Program-made: the position numbers and the translations under genes
Shown here: positions 34,649-45,332 of the stretch, piece by piece
How the letters are laid out: each line of letters opens with the position of its first letter
How positions within the stretch are numbered: position 1 is the stretch's first letter
Notes under the pieces: model-generated
The model's input: the letters and a program-made list of their open reading frames with translations, nothing else
What the model was told of the DNA's origin: nothing
Databases searched by the model: none
Origin: Phenylobacterium sp.
Lineage (GTDB): Bacteria > Pseudomonadota > Alphaproteobacteria > Caulobacterales > Caulobacteraceae
Assembly: GCA_017991675.1 (NCBI GenBank)
Contig: JAGOQB010000008.1
Location: forward strand, 1 to 64,000
Length of the DNA stretch: 64,000 nt
Direction of reading: 5' to 3'

Positions 34649-34972
34649 ATGACGACCTTCGACGATCGCGAGCGTGGCTTTGAAAAGAAGTTCGAGCTCG
34701 ACCAGGAGCAAGAATTCAAGGCTGGTGCTCGTCGCAACCGCATGTTGGGCGAATGGGCCGCCGGCCTGATGGGCCTCTCGGCCGAGAGCGTCGCCGAGTA
34801 CGCCAAGGCCGTGGTCAAGTCCGACTTCGAGCTGCCGGGCGACGACGACGTGCTGCGCAAGGTGTTCGAGGACCTGAAGGGCTCGGGCGTCGCCGTCAGC
34901 GAAGGCGAAGTGCGCATGAAGATGGACGAACTGCTGGCCCAGGCCCGCGAGCAGCTGCGCTCGGGCGAGTAA
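34649..34972 (+). CDS. DUF1476 protein, zeta-type inhibitor of F1-ATPase
   Basis: The 107-residue protein starts TTFDDRERGFEKKFELDQEQEF and continues ARRNRMLGEWAAGLMGLS, diagnostic of DUF1476. The Paracoccus denitrificans member is the zeta subunit that inhibits ATP hydrolysis by F1Fo-ATPase through its N-terminal segment. The rest is a four-helix bundle. It is divergent from purC, an arrangement I associate with Caulobacterales. A UUCG-loop terminator follows at 34997. Confidence 0.93.
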   Translation: MTTFDDRERGFEKKFELDQEQEFKAGARRNRMLGEWAAGLMGLSAESVAEYAKAVVKSDFELPGDDDVLRKVFEDLKGSGVAVSEGEVRMKMDELLAQAREQLRSGE

Positions 34973-35346
34973 GACCTTTCAGCATCACGAAAAGAGCGCC
35001 GCCCTTCGGGGCGGCGTTTTTTGTTGGCCGGTCGTATCTAGCGTAACGATGGTCGGCGAATGCATCGCGGCGCCGCGATTTGCAACCGGTGGCGTCCCGA
35101 TGCAGCGGCGCCCGCCGCGCGATGCAACTGCACGCAACGCCCGAAGCGCTGCAAGAGCGCCCCCAACGAGCGGCCTCAAGGCCGCCGGATGGGAGCGAGA
35201 CATGCCACGACCGATCGCCGTCGCCGTCTGGGGCCTAGTGTGCACGTTCACGCCGGCCGAGGCCCACGAATCCGAGTCGCTGCTCCAGCCGCCGCTCGAC
35301 GGAGCGAGCGCCGCCCGCCCCGTCGATTCGGAGCTGGCGGTTTTCG
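34973..35346. other. Intergenic region after DUF1476
   Basis: This 374-bp stretch between DUF1476 and the aldehyde dehydrogenase stop holds a terminator (34997-35022) and a weak candidate ORF starting at 35202. I see nothing else in it. Confidence 0.5.
34997..35022 (+). terminator. Rho-independent terminator of DUF1476 gene
   Basis: CGCCGCCC pairs with GGGCGGCG around a TTCG tetraloop and is followed by six T residues, 24 bases after the DUF1476 stop. Confidence 0.92.
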
Positions 35347-35432
35347 TCAGCGCTTCAGTTGGCCGTCCAGGTACTTGCGAATGGCCGGGCCGTACGGCGG
35401 ACGCATCTGCTGCAGCGGCTTGTCGGCCTTGA
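35202..35432 (+). CDS. Weak candidate small secreted protein
   Basis: ATG 35202 follows GGGAGCGAGAC, a good ribosome binding site, and opens 76 codons beginning PRPIAVAVWGLVCTFTPAEA, which resembles a signal peptide. However, the last 86 bases overlap the aldehyde dehydrogenase gene on the other strand and the C-terminus is low-complexity, so it may be chance. Confidence 0.25.
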   Translation: MPRPIAVAVWGLVCTFTPAEAHESESLLQPPLDGASAARPVDSELAVFVSASVGRPGTCEWPGRTADASAAAACRP

Positions 35433-36771
35433 TCTGCCGATAGATCGACTTGGCGTGGCTGAACTCGCGGAAGCCGTCGACCCCGTGATAGCTGCCCATG
35501 CCTGAGGGCCCGACGCCGCCGAAGGGCAGATTCTCCTGCGCCACGTGGAAGATGACGTCGTTGACCGTCACCCCGCCCGAAGTCGTGCCGCTGAGCACCT
35601 TCTCGCGTTCAGCCTCGTCCGAGCCGAAATAGTAGAGGCCCAGCGGCCGCTCGCCCTTGTTCACATAGGCGATGGCCTCGTCGATGCCGCCATAGGTCTT
35701 CACCGGCAGCACCGGGCCGAAGATCTCCTCCTGCATGACCTTCAGGTCGTCGCTCGGATCGATGATCAGGGTCGGGGCGATCTTGCGATGCTCCTGTTGC
35801 GACAGGTCCTCGCCGTCGGGCTTCAGCTCGATGACCCGCGCGCCCTTGGCCCGAGCCTCATCGATATAACCCTTGATCCGGTCGTAGTGCCGCTGGGCGA
35901 CGATCGCGGTGTAGTCGGGGTTGTCCTTCAAGGTCGGGAACATCTTCGCCACCGAGGCCTGGGCTCCGGCGATGAACGGCTCCAGGCTCTCGCGGGGCGT
36001 CAGCACGTAGTCCGGGGCCAGGCAGATCTGGCCGGCGTTGAGCGTCTTGCCGTTCATGATCCGCGCCGAGGCGACCTCGAGGTCCGCCGACTTGCCGAGG
36101 ATCACCGGGCTCTTGCCGCCCAGTTCCAGCGTCAGGGGCACGAGGTTCTCGGCCGCCGCCCGCATCACGTGCCGCGCGATCGAGGTCGCCCCGGTGAAGA
36201 TCAGGTGGTCGAAGGCCAGCGACGAGAACGCCTGGCCGACCTCGGGACCGCCGGTGACGACCCCGATCTCCTCTTCCGAGAAGGCGCCGGCGAACATCTT
36301 GGCCATCAGTTCGGAGGTGGCGGGCGTGAACTCGGACGGTTTGATCATTGCCCGGTTGCCGGCCGCCAGCACCCCGGCCAGCGGGCCGAAGGTCAGGTTC
36401 ACCGGGAAGTTCCAGGGGCTGATGATCCCGACCACGCCCTTGGGCTGGAAGCGGATCTCGGCCTTGGCGCCGAACAGGCCGAGGATCGCCGGCGTCGGCT
36501 TGCGCTTCTCAGGCCGCATCCACCTGGCCAGGTTTTCCTTGGCGTGCTTGAGCGGGCCGATGGAGGCGGCGATGTCGGTGAAGGCGGTCGCCTCGCGCGA
36601 GCGCGAGCCGAAATCCTGGTTGATCGCGTCCTCGATGGCCGCGCGATTGTCGATGAGCAGGGCGATGGCCCGGTCGATGCGGTCGATGCGGACCTGGGCC
36701 GAGGGCTCTCCGTCACGCAGGTGAGCGGCCTTCTGCTTGGCCAGCAGGGTGTTCATCGCAGCAGCGTCCAT
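35347..36771 (-). CDS. Aldehyde dehydrogenase, coniferyl-aldehyde dehydrogenase type
   Basis: The product has 474 residues. NAD(P)-dependent oxidation of an aldehyde to the acid is expected. Key features are GIISPWNFPVNLTFGPLAG (cofactor binding), the general base in LTLELGGKSPVIL and the catalytic cysteine in NAGQICLAPDYVL. Overall length, missing N-terminal extension and the end GVDGFREFSHAKSIY fit the CalB-like clade that oxidises coniferyl or long-chain aldehydes. GGGGAGGAG nine bases before ATG 36771 fixes the start. It is divergent from the thiolase. Confidence 0.92.
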   Translation of the reverse strand: MDAAAMNTLLAKQKAAHLRDGEPSAQVRIDRIDRAIALLIDNRAAIEDAINQDFGSRSREATAFTDIAASIGPLKHAKENLARWMRPEKRKPTPAILGLFGAKAEIRFQPKGVVGIISPWNFPVNLTFGPLAGVLAAGNRAMIKPSEFTPATSELMAKMFAGAFSEEEIGVVTGGPEVGQAFSSLAFDHLIFTGATSIARHVMRAAAENLVPLTLELGGKSPVILGKSADLEVASARIMNGKTLNAGQICLAPDYVLTPRESLEPFIAGAQASVAKMFPTLKDNPDYTAIVAQRHYDRIKGYIDEARAKGARVIELKPDGEDLSQQEHRKIAPTLIIDPSDDLKVMQEEIFGPVLPVKTYGGIDEAIAYVNKGERPLGLYYFGSDEAEREKVLSGTTSGGVTVNDVIFHVAQENLPFGGVGPSGMGSYHGVDGFREFSHAKSIYRQIKADKPLQQMRPPYGPAIRKYLDGQLKR

Positions 36772-37049
36772 GGCGTTCGTCTCCTCCCCGAGCATCCGGC
36801 TGATGTTCGGATAGTGACGTTACGGAATGGAAGCGCCGCGGGGAAGGCGCGGGCCGAAGGGACCAGGATGACGGCGGTGCTGACCGGGGGGGATCCTGGC
36901 CGGTCGCAACTGCCGGCGCTGCCGGCAGGACGGGTCTTTTCGGCCGGACCCGGGGGCCGCGCATTTGCGCTGGACTGACGTGGCGGCGGGTGGGCGACTT
37001 TCCGCCAAACGATCCGGCGCGCGCCGGAGGCACCAGGAAGGAACACATC

Positions 37050-38288
37050 ATGCCCGAAGCTCTGATCATCGACGCCTGCCGCACCCCGCGCGGCATCGGC
37101 AAGGTCGGTAAAGGCGCGCTGGCCGACTTTCACCCGCAGCACCTGGCCGCGACGGTGCTGAAGGCCCTGGCCGAGCGCAACAACATCAAGACCGGCGAAG
37201 TCGACGACATCATCTGGGGCACCTCCAGCCAGCGCGGCAAGCAGGGCGGCGACCTCGGCCGGATGGCGGCGCTCGACGCCGGCTACGACGTCAAGGCCAG
37301 CGGCATGACCCTCGACCGGTTCTGCGGCTCGGGCATCACGACCGTGAACCTGGCGGCGGCGCAGATCATGTCGGGCATGGAAGACCTGGTGATCGCCGGC
37401 GGCACCGAGATGATGTCCTACACCTCCTCGACGGGCGATCCGTCGACCCCGCCGATGATGGACGGCGGCAACCTGCGCCTGCGCGCGCGCCACCCGCAGA
37501 GCCAGCAGGGCGTCTGCGCCGACGCCATCGCGACGCTGGAAGGGATCAACCGCCTGGCGCTGGACGAACTGGCCCTGCTGAGCCAGCAGCGCGCCGACGT
37601 TGCGATCAAGGAAGGCCGCTTCGACAAGTCGCTGGTGCCGGTCTATCGCGAGGACGGCTCGCTGGCCCTGGACCGCGAGGAGTTCCCGCGCCCGCAGACG
37701 ACGCTGGAAGGCCTGTCTGGCTTGAAGGCCTCGTTCGAAATGATCGCCAACGTGCCGGTCGACGACAAGGGCACCACCTATGGCGACCTGATCCGTCAGG
37801 TCTATCCGGACCTGAAGATCACCCACATGCACCATGCGGGCAACTCGTCGGGCGTGGTCGACGGCGCGGCCGCGGTGTTGCTGGCCTCGCCGGCCTATGC
37901 CGCCAAGAACGGCCTCAAGGCCCGCGGCCGCGTGGTCGCCATGGCCAATATGGGCGACAGCCCCACCCTGATGCTCAACGCCCCGGTGCCGGCGGCGCAG
38001 AAGGTGCTGGCCAAGGCCGGCCTGACCATCGACGACATCGATCTGTTCGAAATCAACGAGGCCTTCGCGGTGGTCGCCGAGAAGTTCATCCGCGACCTCA
38101 AGCTGGACCGCGAGAAGGTCAATGTGAACGGCGGCGCCATGGCCTTGGGCCATCCGATCGGCGCCACCGGCTCGATCCTGATCGGCACCGTCCTCGACGA
38201 ACTGGAGCGCCGCGACCTGAAGCGCGGGCTGGTGACCATGTGCGCCGCCGGCGGCATGGCCCCGGCGATCATCGTCGAGCGGCTCTAG
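37050..38288 (+). CDS. Acetyl-CoA C-acetyltransferase (thiolase)
   Basis: The product has 412 residues. Both thiolase active cysteines are present: C92 in LDRFCGSGITTVN and the C-terminal one in VTMCAAGGMAPA. NGGAMALGHPIGATG holds the catalytic histidine. The length and the RTPRGIGKVGKGAL opening match the FadA-like degradative group. It probably cleaves 3-ketoacyl-CoA in beta-oxidation. An upstream GGAAGGA is the ribosome binding site. It converges with the BCCT transporter, stops overlapping by four bases. Confidence 0.93.
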   Translation: MPEALIIDACRTPRGIGKVGKGALADFHPQHLAATVLKALAERNNIKTGEVDDIIWGTSSQRGKQGGDLGRMAALDAGYDVKASGMTLDRFCGSGITTVNLAAAQIMSGMEDLVIAGGTEMMSYTSSTGDPSTPPMMDGGNLRLRARHPQSQQGVCADAIATLEGINRLALDELALLSQQRADVAIKEGRFDKSLVPVYREDGSLALDREEFPRPQTTLEGLSGLKASFEMIANVPVDDKGTTYGDLIRQVYPDLKITHMHHAGNSSGVVDGAAAVLLASPAYAAKNGLKARGRVVAMANMGDSPTLMLNAPVPAAQKVLAKAGLTIDDIDLFEINEAFAVVAEKFIRDLKLDREKVNVNGGAMALGHPIGATGSILIGTVLDELERRDLKRGLVTMCAAGGMAPAIIVERL

Positions 38289-40198
38289 CGGCCTGACGCC
38301 AGGTCGCCGCGCCGCCAGGCCTCGAACTGGGTCAGGACGTCGGCCACCAGCTGGTCGCGGGTCAGGCCGGTGACGTCCCGTCGCCGGCCGCCGCCGGTCT
38401 GGGCCGACAGCCGCCATTCCACAGCGCGCCGGCCCTCGGGCGCTTCGAGGGCCGAGAAGGCCGGCAGCGGACGGGCGGTGGCCCCCAGGCGATAGGTGAA
38501 GTCGCCGCCAGCGTGCACATGCAGTTCGACGCCGTCGGATTCGGTCCGGACCTCAGCCGTGTCCAGGCCTTCGGCGACCAGGGCGTCGCGGACGCTTTGC
38601 AGGGCCGGCAGGCCGTGGCGGGCGATCTGCGCCTCGATGTCGGGTCGACGGGCCGGGCGCAGGATGCGCTTGACCCGCTCGCCCAGCGGCGGGACCGCGA
38701 CGGCCATCGCCACGCCGGCCAGGTCGGCGTTCATCTGGCGCACCAATCCGGCGGCCAGCAGGATCATGATTACGGCGAAGGGAAGGGCGGCCACCAGGGT
38801 TGCGGCCTGGAGGGCGCCCAGGCCGCCGGCCAACAGCAGCAGCGCCGCGGCCAGTCCTTCCAGCGAGCACCAGTAGACCCGCTGCCAGCGCGGGGTCTCG
38901 TCCGCCCCGCCGGAGGCGATGGTGTCGATGACCAGCGACCCTGAATCCGCCGAGGTCACGAAGAACACCGCCACCAGGGCGACCGCCAGGGCCGAGGTCG
39001 CCGCCGAGCCCGGCAGGAACTCGAAGAACCGGAAGATGGCGGTGGAGAGGTCGCGGTTCACCGCTTCGGAGATCGCGCCCGACGCCGCGCCCATGTCCAG
39101 GCTGATGGCGGTGTTCCCGAACACGGTCATCCAGAGGAAGGTCAGGCCGGCCGGGGCCAGCAGCACGCCGGCGATGAACTCGCGCACCGTCCGCCCGCGG
39201 GAGATCCGGGCGATGAACATTCCGACGAACGGCGCCCAGGCGATCCACCAGGCCCAGTAGAACAGCGTCCAGCTCGCCATCCAGCCGCGCGGCTCATAGG
39301 CGTAGAGGTTGAAGGTGCGCAGGAAGAAGTGGTCGAGATAGAGCCCGAAGTTCTGCACGAAGGCCTTGGCCAGGAAGCCGGTCGGGCCGGCGACCAGCAC
39401 GAAGACCATCAGGCAGACCGCCAGGACGAGGTTCAGCTCGGACAGCCGGCGCACCCCGCGGTCGAGGCCGGTGAGCACCGAGATCATCGCTGCGCCCATC
39501 ACCAGCGCGATCAGGCCGACCTGCACCCAGGCGTTGGCCGGCAGTCCGGTCAGGTCGTTGAGTCCGCTGTTGATCTGGGTCACGCCCAGGCCGAGCGAGG
39601 TCGCGATCCCGAACAGGGTCCCGCAGATCGCGAAGATATCGACCGCATCGCCGATCGGCCCGTCGATCTGTCGGCCCAGCAGCGGATGGAGGCCCGAACG
39701 CAGGGTGAGCGGCAGGCCCTTGCGGTGGGCGAAATAGGCCAGGCTGAGGCCGACCAGCGCGTAGATCGCCCAGGCGTGGACGCCCCAGTGGGTGAAGGTG
39801 ATGACCATGGCCTCGCGAGCGGCCTCGAAGGTCTTGGGCGCGGCCTCGGGCGGGGCGGCGTAGTGCTGGATCGGCTCGGCCACCGCAAAGTACATCAGCC
39901 CGATGCCCATGCCGGCCGCAAACAGCATGGCCAGCCAGGACACGAACGGAAAGTCGGGCTCGGAGTCTTCCGGGCCGAGCTTCAGCCGGCCGGTCGGACC
40001 GATGGCGAGCACCACGACCAGCAGCAGAAAGCCGGCGACGGCGGCGACATAGAACCACCCGAACGTCTCGATCACCCAGCGTTGGGCGGTCTGGAAGACG
40101 AGGTCGGAGGTTCCGGGCGCCAGTGCTGCGACGCCCAGCAGAAGCGCCACGATCGCGCTCGCGCCCCAGAATACGCGCGGGTTCATTTTGGCCTGCAT
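38285..40198 (-). CDS. BCCT-family transporter (choline/betaine/carnitine type)
   Basis: The product has 637 residues and twelve transmembrane helices. Diagnostic stretches: AAGMGIGLMYFAVAEPIQHY with the glycine-rich sodium/substrate helix, and the BCCT signature region LFYWAWWIAWAPFVGMFIAR followed by SRGRTVREF. The GMGIG motif suggests Na+-coupled, betaine-type binding, while GMGIN would point to proton coupling. Residues after about 520 form a soluble C-terminal domain, as in osmosensing BetT/BetP relatives. It likely imports choline or glycine betaine for osmoprotection or catabolism. Confidence 0.92.
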   Translation of the reverse strand: MQAKMNPRVFWGASAIVALLLGVAALAPGTSDLVFQTAQRWVIETFGWFYVAAVAGFLLLVVVLAIGPTGRLKLGPEDSEPDFPFVSWLAMLFAAGMGIGLMYFAVAEPIQHYAAPPEAAPKTFEAAREAMVITFTHWGVHAWAIYALVGLSLAYFAHRKGLPLTLRSGLHPLLGRQIDGPIGDAVDIFAICGTLFGIATSLGLGVTQINSGLNDLTGLPANAWVQVGLIALVMGAAMISVLTGLDRGVRRLSELNLVLAVCLMVFVLVAGPTGFLAKAFVQNFGLYLDHFFLRTFNLYAYEPRGWMASWTLFYWAWWIAWAPFVGMFIARISRGRTVREFIAGVLLAPAGLTFLWMTVFGNTAISLDMGAASGAISEAVNRDLSTAIFRFFEFLPGSAATSALAVALVAVFFVTSADSGSLVIDTIASGGADETPRWQRVYWCSLEGLAAALLLLAGGLGALQAATLVAALPFAVIMILLAAGLVRQMNADLAGVAMAVAVPPLGERVKRILRPARRPDIEAQIARHGLPALQSVRDALVAEGLDTAEVRTESDGVELHVHAGGDFTYRLGATARPLPAFSALEAPEGRRAVEWRLSAQTGGGRRRDVTGLTRDQLVADVLTQFEAWRRGDLASGR

Positions 40199-40319
40199 CG
40201 GCCCAGCTTAGAGCATGTCCCGCTGCGAAAGGCTGCGGCCCAGTGCGGAAAACACCCTGAATTCAACGACTCGTGAGCGAAATCCGATCCGATCGATCCA
40301 GATTTCGCCCCCGCAGGCG

Positions 40320-41546
40320 TCAGCCTTGCCGGCCGATCAGCCGGGCCAGGCGGGCCACGCCGTCGTCGATCTCGGCGGCGGTCGGCAGCGAGTAGCTGAG
40401 CCGGATGGTGTTGTCGGCCGCCGTCTCGGCGAAGAACGGCGCGCCGGGCACGAAGGCGACGCGCTCCTCGGCGATGGCCCGGGCCAGCAGGTCCTTGCCG
40501 TCGATCGCCTCCGGCAGGCGCAACCAGACGAACATGCCGCCCTGCGGCTTGGACCAGGTCACGCCCTGCGGCATGTGGCGGGCCAGCGCGTCCAGCGTCG
40601 CCTGGGCCTTGGCGCCGTAGGCGTTGCGCAGGCGCGACAGGTGCTGCTCGTAGTCCTCGGTGACGGTGCGCCAGCCGACCATCTGGTTGATCGTCGAGAC
40701 GTGCAGGTCGCTGCCCTGTTTGAGCAGGACCAGCTTTTCGATGACCGCCTTGGGGCCGCAGACCCAGCCCAGCCGCAGGGCCGGCGAGATGGTCTTGGAG
40801 AAGGTGCCGCAGTAGAGCGTGCGGGCCTGCTCAATCGAACCGGAGCGGGCGATGTCGAGGGCCAGCAGGCTGGGCAGGGCCTCGCCGGCGAAGCGCAGCT
40901 CGCGATAGGCGGCGTCCTCGATCAGCGTCATGTCGGCGGCGTCGGCCAGCTCAAGCAGCGCCTGGCGCTGGGCGGTGGTCAGGCTCTCGCCGGTCGGGTT
41001 GGCGTAGTCGGGCACGAAATAGCCGAGCGGCTTCGGCGCTCGGCCGGCCATCAGGCCCTGCGCGTCGAAGCCGCCGTCCAGCGCGCCGTCGGGCAGGTCG
41101 AGATAGGATGGCTCGTAGGCGGTGAAGGCCTGCAGCGCGCCCAGATAGGTTGGGCGGGCGACGACCACGGTGTCGCCGCGGGTCAGGAACAGCTTGCCCA
41201 GCAGGTCGAGCGCCTGCTGGGAGCCCGCGGTCAGCATGATGTTCTCGGGGCCGCAGGCGACGCCGTGCGCGGCCATGCGTTCGGCCAGCCACTCGCGCAG
41301 CGGCAGATAGCCCTCGCTGACCGAATACTGCAGCGCCTGCTGGGACAGCTCCGGATCGGCCAGCACCGCCTGGTAGCTGGCCTGGATGCGTTCGGACGGG
41401 AACAGGCCGGGGTCGGGAATGCCGCCGGCGAAGGAAAGGATGTCGGGCTGGTCGAGCAGCTTGAGCAGCTCGCGGATCTCGTTGGCGCGGACGCGGGACA
41501 TGCGCTCGCTGAAGCGCTGCGCCCAGGCGGTGGTGTGATCGGTCAT
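40320..41546 (-). CDS. PLP-dependent aminotransferase, 2-aminoadipate/aromatic type
   Basis: The product has 408 residues. The PLP lysine is K251 in YCGTFSKTISPALRLGW. Markers of the LysN/multiple-substrate group are ISFAGGIPDPGLFP-like LSFAGGIPDPGLFP, LTAGSQQALDLLGKLF and VPDYANPTGESLT. Members transaminate 2-aminoadipate, leucine or aromatic acids. A leader ORF and mutually exclusive hairpins lie just upstream (41587-41704), so expression may be attenuated. TTG 41549 directly precedes the ATG I use. Confidence 0.9.
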   Translation of the reverse strand: MTDHTTAWAQRFSERMSRVRANEIRELLKLLDQPDILSFAGGIPDPGLFPSERIQASYQAVLADPELSQQALQYSVSEGYLPLREWLAERMAAHGVACGPENIMLTAGSQQALDLLGKLFLTRGDTVVVARPTYLGALQAFTAYEPSYLDLPDGALDGGFDAQGLMAGRAPKPLGYFVPDYANPTGESLTTAQRQALLELADAADMTLIEDAAYRELRFAGEALPSLLALDIARSGSIEQARTLYCGTFSKTISPALRLGWVCGPKAVIEKLVLLKQGSDLHVSTINQMVGWRTVTEDYEQHLSRLRNAYGAKAQATLDALARHMPQGVTWSKPQGGMFVWLRLPEAIDGKDLLARAIAEERVAFVPGAPFFAETAADNTIRLSYSLPTAAEIDDGVARLARLIGRQG

Positions 41547-41586
41547 CAAAGGGTCTCGTACGTGTCGCTGACGGCGGAGCCGCCCA

Positions 41587-41636
41587 ATGACGCCGCACGG
41601 CCGTGCGGCGTCGCCTGATCAGATCAGGGGCGTCAT
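41587..41636 (-). promoter_or_regulatory. Alternative hairpins in aminotransferase leader
   Basis: On the minus strand GGCGTCAT (41594-41587) can pair either with GACGCC at 41612-41607, making a perfect 24-base palindrome, or with ATGACGCC at 41636-41629, which overlaps the stop codon of the leader ORF. The two structures exclude each other, as in attenuators, but no T-run follows. Confidence 0.45.
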
Positions 41637-41704
41637 ACGATGCAGGTCGGGCCCTGGGTCCGGCGGAGCCAGAAGCGCCGCCGACCACGTGAGGTGGTGA
41701 TCAT
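41633..41704 (-). CDS. Candidate 23-residue leader peptide
   Basis: ATG 41704 opens a 23-codon frame, MITTSRGRRRFWLRRTQG followed by PTCIV. Its TGA lies within the 5' arm of the alternative hairpin at 41629-41636. It sits about 85 bases before the aminotransferase start. The peptide has a run of arginine codons and one tryptophan. The ribosome binding site is weak, so translation is uncertain. Confidence 0.4.
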   Translation of the reverse strand: MITTSRGRRRFWLRRTQGPTCIV

Positions 41705-41740
41705 GACCGAATCTCTAGCCTGACTTGGCGCGCGACGGAA

Positions 41741-43063
<1,323 letters not shown>

Positions 43064-43124
43064 GGCGGGGCTCCTTCGGGGCGCGTGTTAGCCCCGGAGA
43101 CCGCAAATCGCAACGCCGAGGGCC

Positions 43125-43817
43125 TTAAGTCGCGGCTTTCAGGTAGGAGGTGACCAGGCTTTCCAGGCCGCTGGAGATGATCTGGACGCCGACGCAGAGC
43201 AGCAGGAAGGCCACCAGCCGCGACATCACCCGGGCGCCGGACGCGCCGAGCAGCGACAGGACCTTGCTGGACCAGCGGTAGGAGACCCCGACCAGCAAGG
43301 CGACCAGCACCGCGGCGATGCTGACCCCGGCGAAGAACGAGAGCACGCCGTGGCCATCGGCCGGGCGCTGCGAGGCCAGCGCGATGGCCACCGAGATCGC
43401 GCCGGGGCCGGTGGTGAAGGGCATGGTGAGCGGGAAGAAGGCGACGTCTTCCTGCACCTGCTGTTCGGCCGAGGCCGCGGCGTTGGCCTTGCGGTTCTCC
43501 TGGGCCTCGGGCTGCATCAGGAGCTGCCAGGCGCGGATGGCGACGACCAGCCCGCCGGCGACCCGCAGGGCGCCCAGGCTGACCCCGAAGAAGTTCAGGA
43601 TGTAGCCGCCCAGCAGCAGCGACCCCAGCAGGATCAGCAAGGCGTTGAAGGCGATGCGCCAGGCCAGTTCGTGCCGGTCCGAACGTCCCTCGGTGACCTG
43701 GTGAAAGGTGATCGCCGCGCCGACCGGATTGACGATCGAGAACAGGGCCGGGAACGCCAGGAGGAAGGCGCCGACGACGGTGGTCAGGGGCAGCGGGCTG
43801 AGGTCGGTCAGAGTCAT
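43125..43817 (-). CDS. MarC-family membrane protein
   Basis: The 230-residue protein has six transmembrane helices. Family hallmarks are FPALFSIVNPVGAAITFHQVTEG near the start and AFFPLTMPFTTGPGAISVAIALAS in the centre. Once thought to be a drug-resistance regulator, MarC has no agreed function; transport is presumed. It is divergent from the sulfatase-fold gene at 43890. Confidence 0.92.
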   Translation of the reverse strand: MTLTDLSPLPLTTVVGAFLLAFPALFSIVNPVGAAITFHQVTEGRSDRHELAWRIAFNALLILLGSLLLGGYILNFFGVSLGALRVAGGLVVAIRAWQLLMQPEAQENRKANAAASAEQQVQEDVAFFPLTMPFTTGPGAISVAIALASQRPADGHGVLSFFAGVSIAAVLVALLVGVSYRWSSKVLSLLGASGARVMSRLVAFLLLCVGVQIISSGLESLVTSYLKAAT

Positions 43818-43889
43818 GCGGGGGCGAAGGTAAGCGCAAGCGTGGCCGGGAGGCTAGGCCGCTTCCCCTAAAGGCGTGAAGCGTCCAGT

Positions 43890-45332
43890 GTGGCGGGCGT
43901 GAACATCCTCTTCATCACCCTCGACCAGTTCCGCGCCGACTGCCTGTCGTGCGCCGGCCATCCGATCGTGCGCACGCCGAACCTGGACCGCCTGGCCCAG
44001 CAAGGGGTGCGCCTGGCGCGGCACTACAGCCAGGCCGCACCCTGCGGGCCGGGGCGGGCGAGCCTCTACACCGGGACCTACCAGCTCAATCACCGGGTGG
44101 TCGCCAACGGGACGCCATTGGATCGCAGGCTCGACAACGTGGCGAAAGCCGCCGCTCGCGCCGGATACGCGCCGACCCTTTTCGGCTATACCGACCAGGC
44201 GGTCGACCCCCGCGACGTCAATGACCGCAAGGATCCGCGCCTCTTCACCTATGAGGGCGTGCTGCCTGGTTTCGAGGTCGGGCTGGACTTCACGACTCAC
44301 GACCCGAGCGCCTGGATCGGCTGGTTAAGGGACCTGGGCCATCAGGTTCCTGACGATAGCGAAGGCGCTTTGGCCGGCGAGCCCGACCGGCCGGCCGAGC
44401 ACAGCCTGTCGGCCTTCCATACCGACGTCTTCCTCGATTGGCTGGGGCGTCAGGACCGGCCCTGGTTCGCGCATCTTTCGCAGCTGCGGCCGCACCCGCC
44501 CTACGCCGCGGCAGGCGCGTTCGCATCACTGTACGATCCGGCCGAGGTTCCGCCGCCGGTCCCGGCGGGCGAGACGCGGCACAGGCTGCACGACGGGCTG
44601 CTGGCCTCGGGCCTGGCCGCGCCGACCGACCCGGCCGAGATGGCCAGGCTGCGGGCGCAGTACTTCGGCATGATCAGCGAGGTCGATCACCAGCTCGGGC
44701 GGATCTGGGCGGCGCTGGAGGCGGCCGGCCAGTGGGAGGACACCTTCATCCTGGTCACCGCCGACCATGGCGAGCAACTGGGCGACCAGGGGCTGGTCCA
44801 GAAGGCCGGCTACTTCGAGGCCAGCTACCATGTGCTGGGGATCGTGCGCGATCCGCGCCGGCGCGAGGCGCACGGCTCGGTGGTCGAACGCTTCACCGAG
44901 AACGTCGACGTGCTGCCGACCCTGTGCGAGGCGATGGGAATCGCGGTCCCGGCCCAGTGCGACGGGCTGCCGCTGACGCCGTTCCTCGAGGGCGGCGATC
45001 CGCCCTGGTGGCGGCAGGCGGCGCACTGGGAGTTCGACTGGCGGTTCGGGAACATCCCGCGTGGGCCGCACCCCTGGCCCTGGGACCGGCGGCTGGAGCG
45101 CCAGAGCCTGGCGGTGCGGCGTACGGAGAGCGAAGCCTATGTGCAGTTCGCGGACGGCGACTGGCTGTGCTTCGACCTGGCGGCCGATCCGAGCTGGCGC
45201 ACGCAGGCGACCGAGCCGGGGCGGGTGTTGGCGCAGGCTCAGGCGATGCTGGCCTGGCGGGCCCAGCACGCCGACCGCACCCTGACCGGGCTGCTGGTTC
45301 AGGACGGCGGCGTCGGCCGCTGGCCCGAGTAG
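43890..45332 (+). CDS. Sulfatase-superfamily hydrolase, phosphonate monoester hydrolase-like
   Basis: The 480-residue cytoplasmic protein has a GTG start and no signal peptide. NILFITLDQFRADCLSCAG provides metal-binding aspartates, CGPGRASLYTG is the formylglycine motif CxPxR in its canonical form, and VTADHGEQLGDQGLVQKAGYFE gives further metal ligands. The CGPxR form, lack of signal and length point to phosphonate/phosphodiester monoester hydrolases rather than exported sulfatases. It converges with the GNAT gene, overlapping it by 34 bases. Confidence 0.88.
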   Translation: MAGVNILFITLDQFRADCLSCAGHPIVRTPNLDRLAQQGVRLARHYSQAAPCGPGRASLYTGTYQLNHRVVANGTPLDRRLDNVAKAAARAGYAPTLFGYTDQAVDPRDVNDRKDPRLFTYEGVLPGFEVGLDFTTHDPSAWIGWLRDLGHQVPDDSEGALAGEPDRPAEHSLSAFHTDVFLDWLGRQDRPWFAHLSQLRPHPPYAAAGAFASLYDPAEVPPPVPAGETRHRLHDGLLASGLAAPTDPAEMARLRAQYFGMISEVDHQLGRIWAALEAAGQWEDTFILVTADHGEQLGDQGLVQKAGYFEASYHVLGIVRDPRRREAHGSVVERFTENVDVLPTLCEAMGIAVPAQCDGLPLTPFLEGGDPPWWRQAAHWEFDWRFGNIPRGPHPWPWDRRLERQSLAVRRTESEAYVQFADGDWLCFDLAADPSWRTQATEPGRVLAQAQAMLAWRAQHADRTLTGLLVQDGGVGRWPE

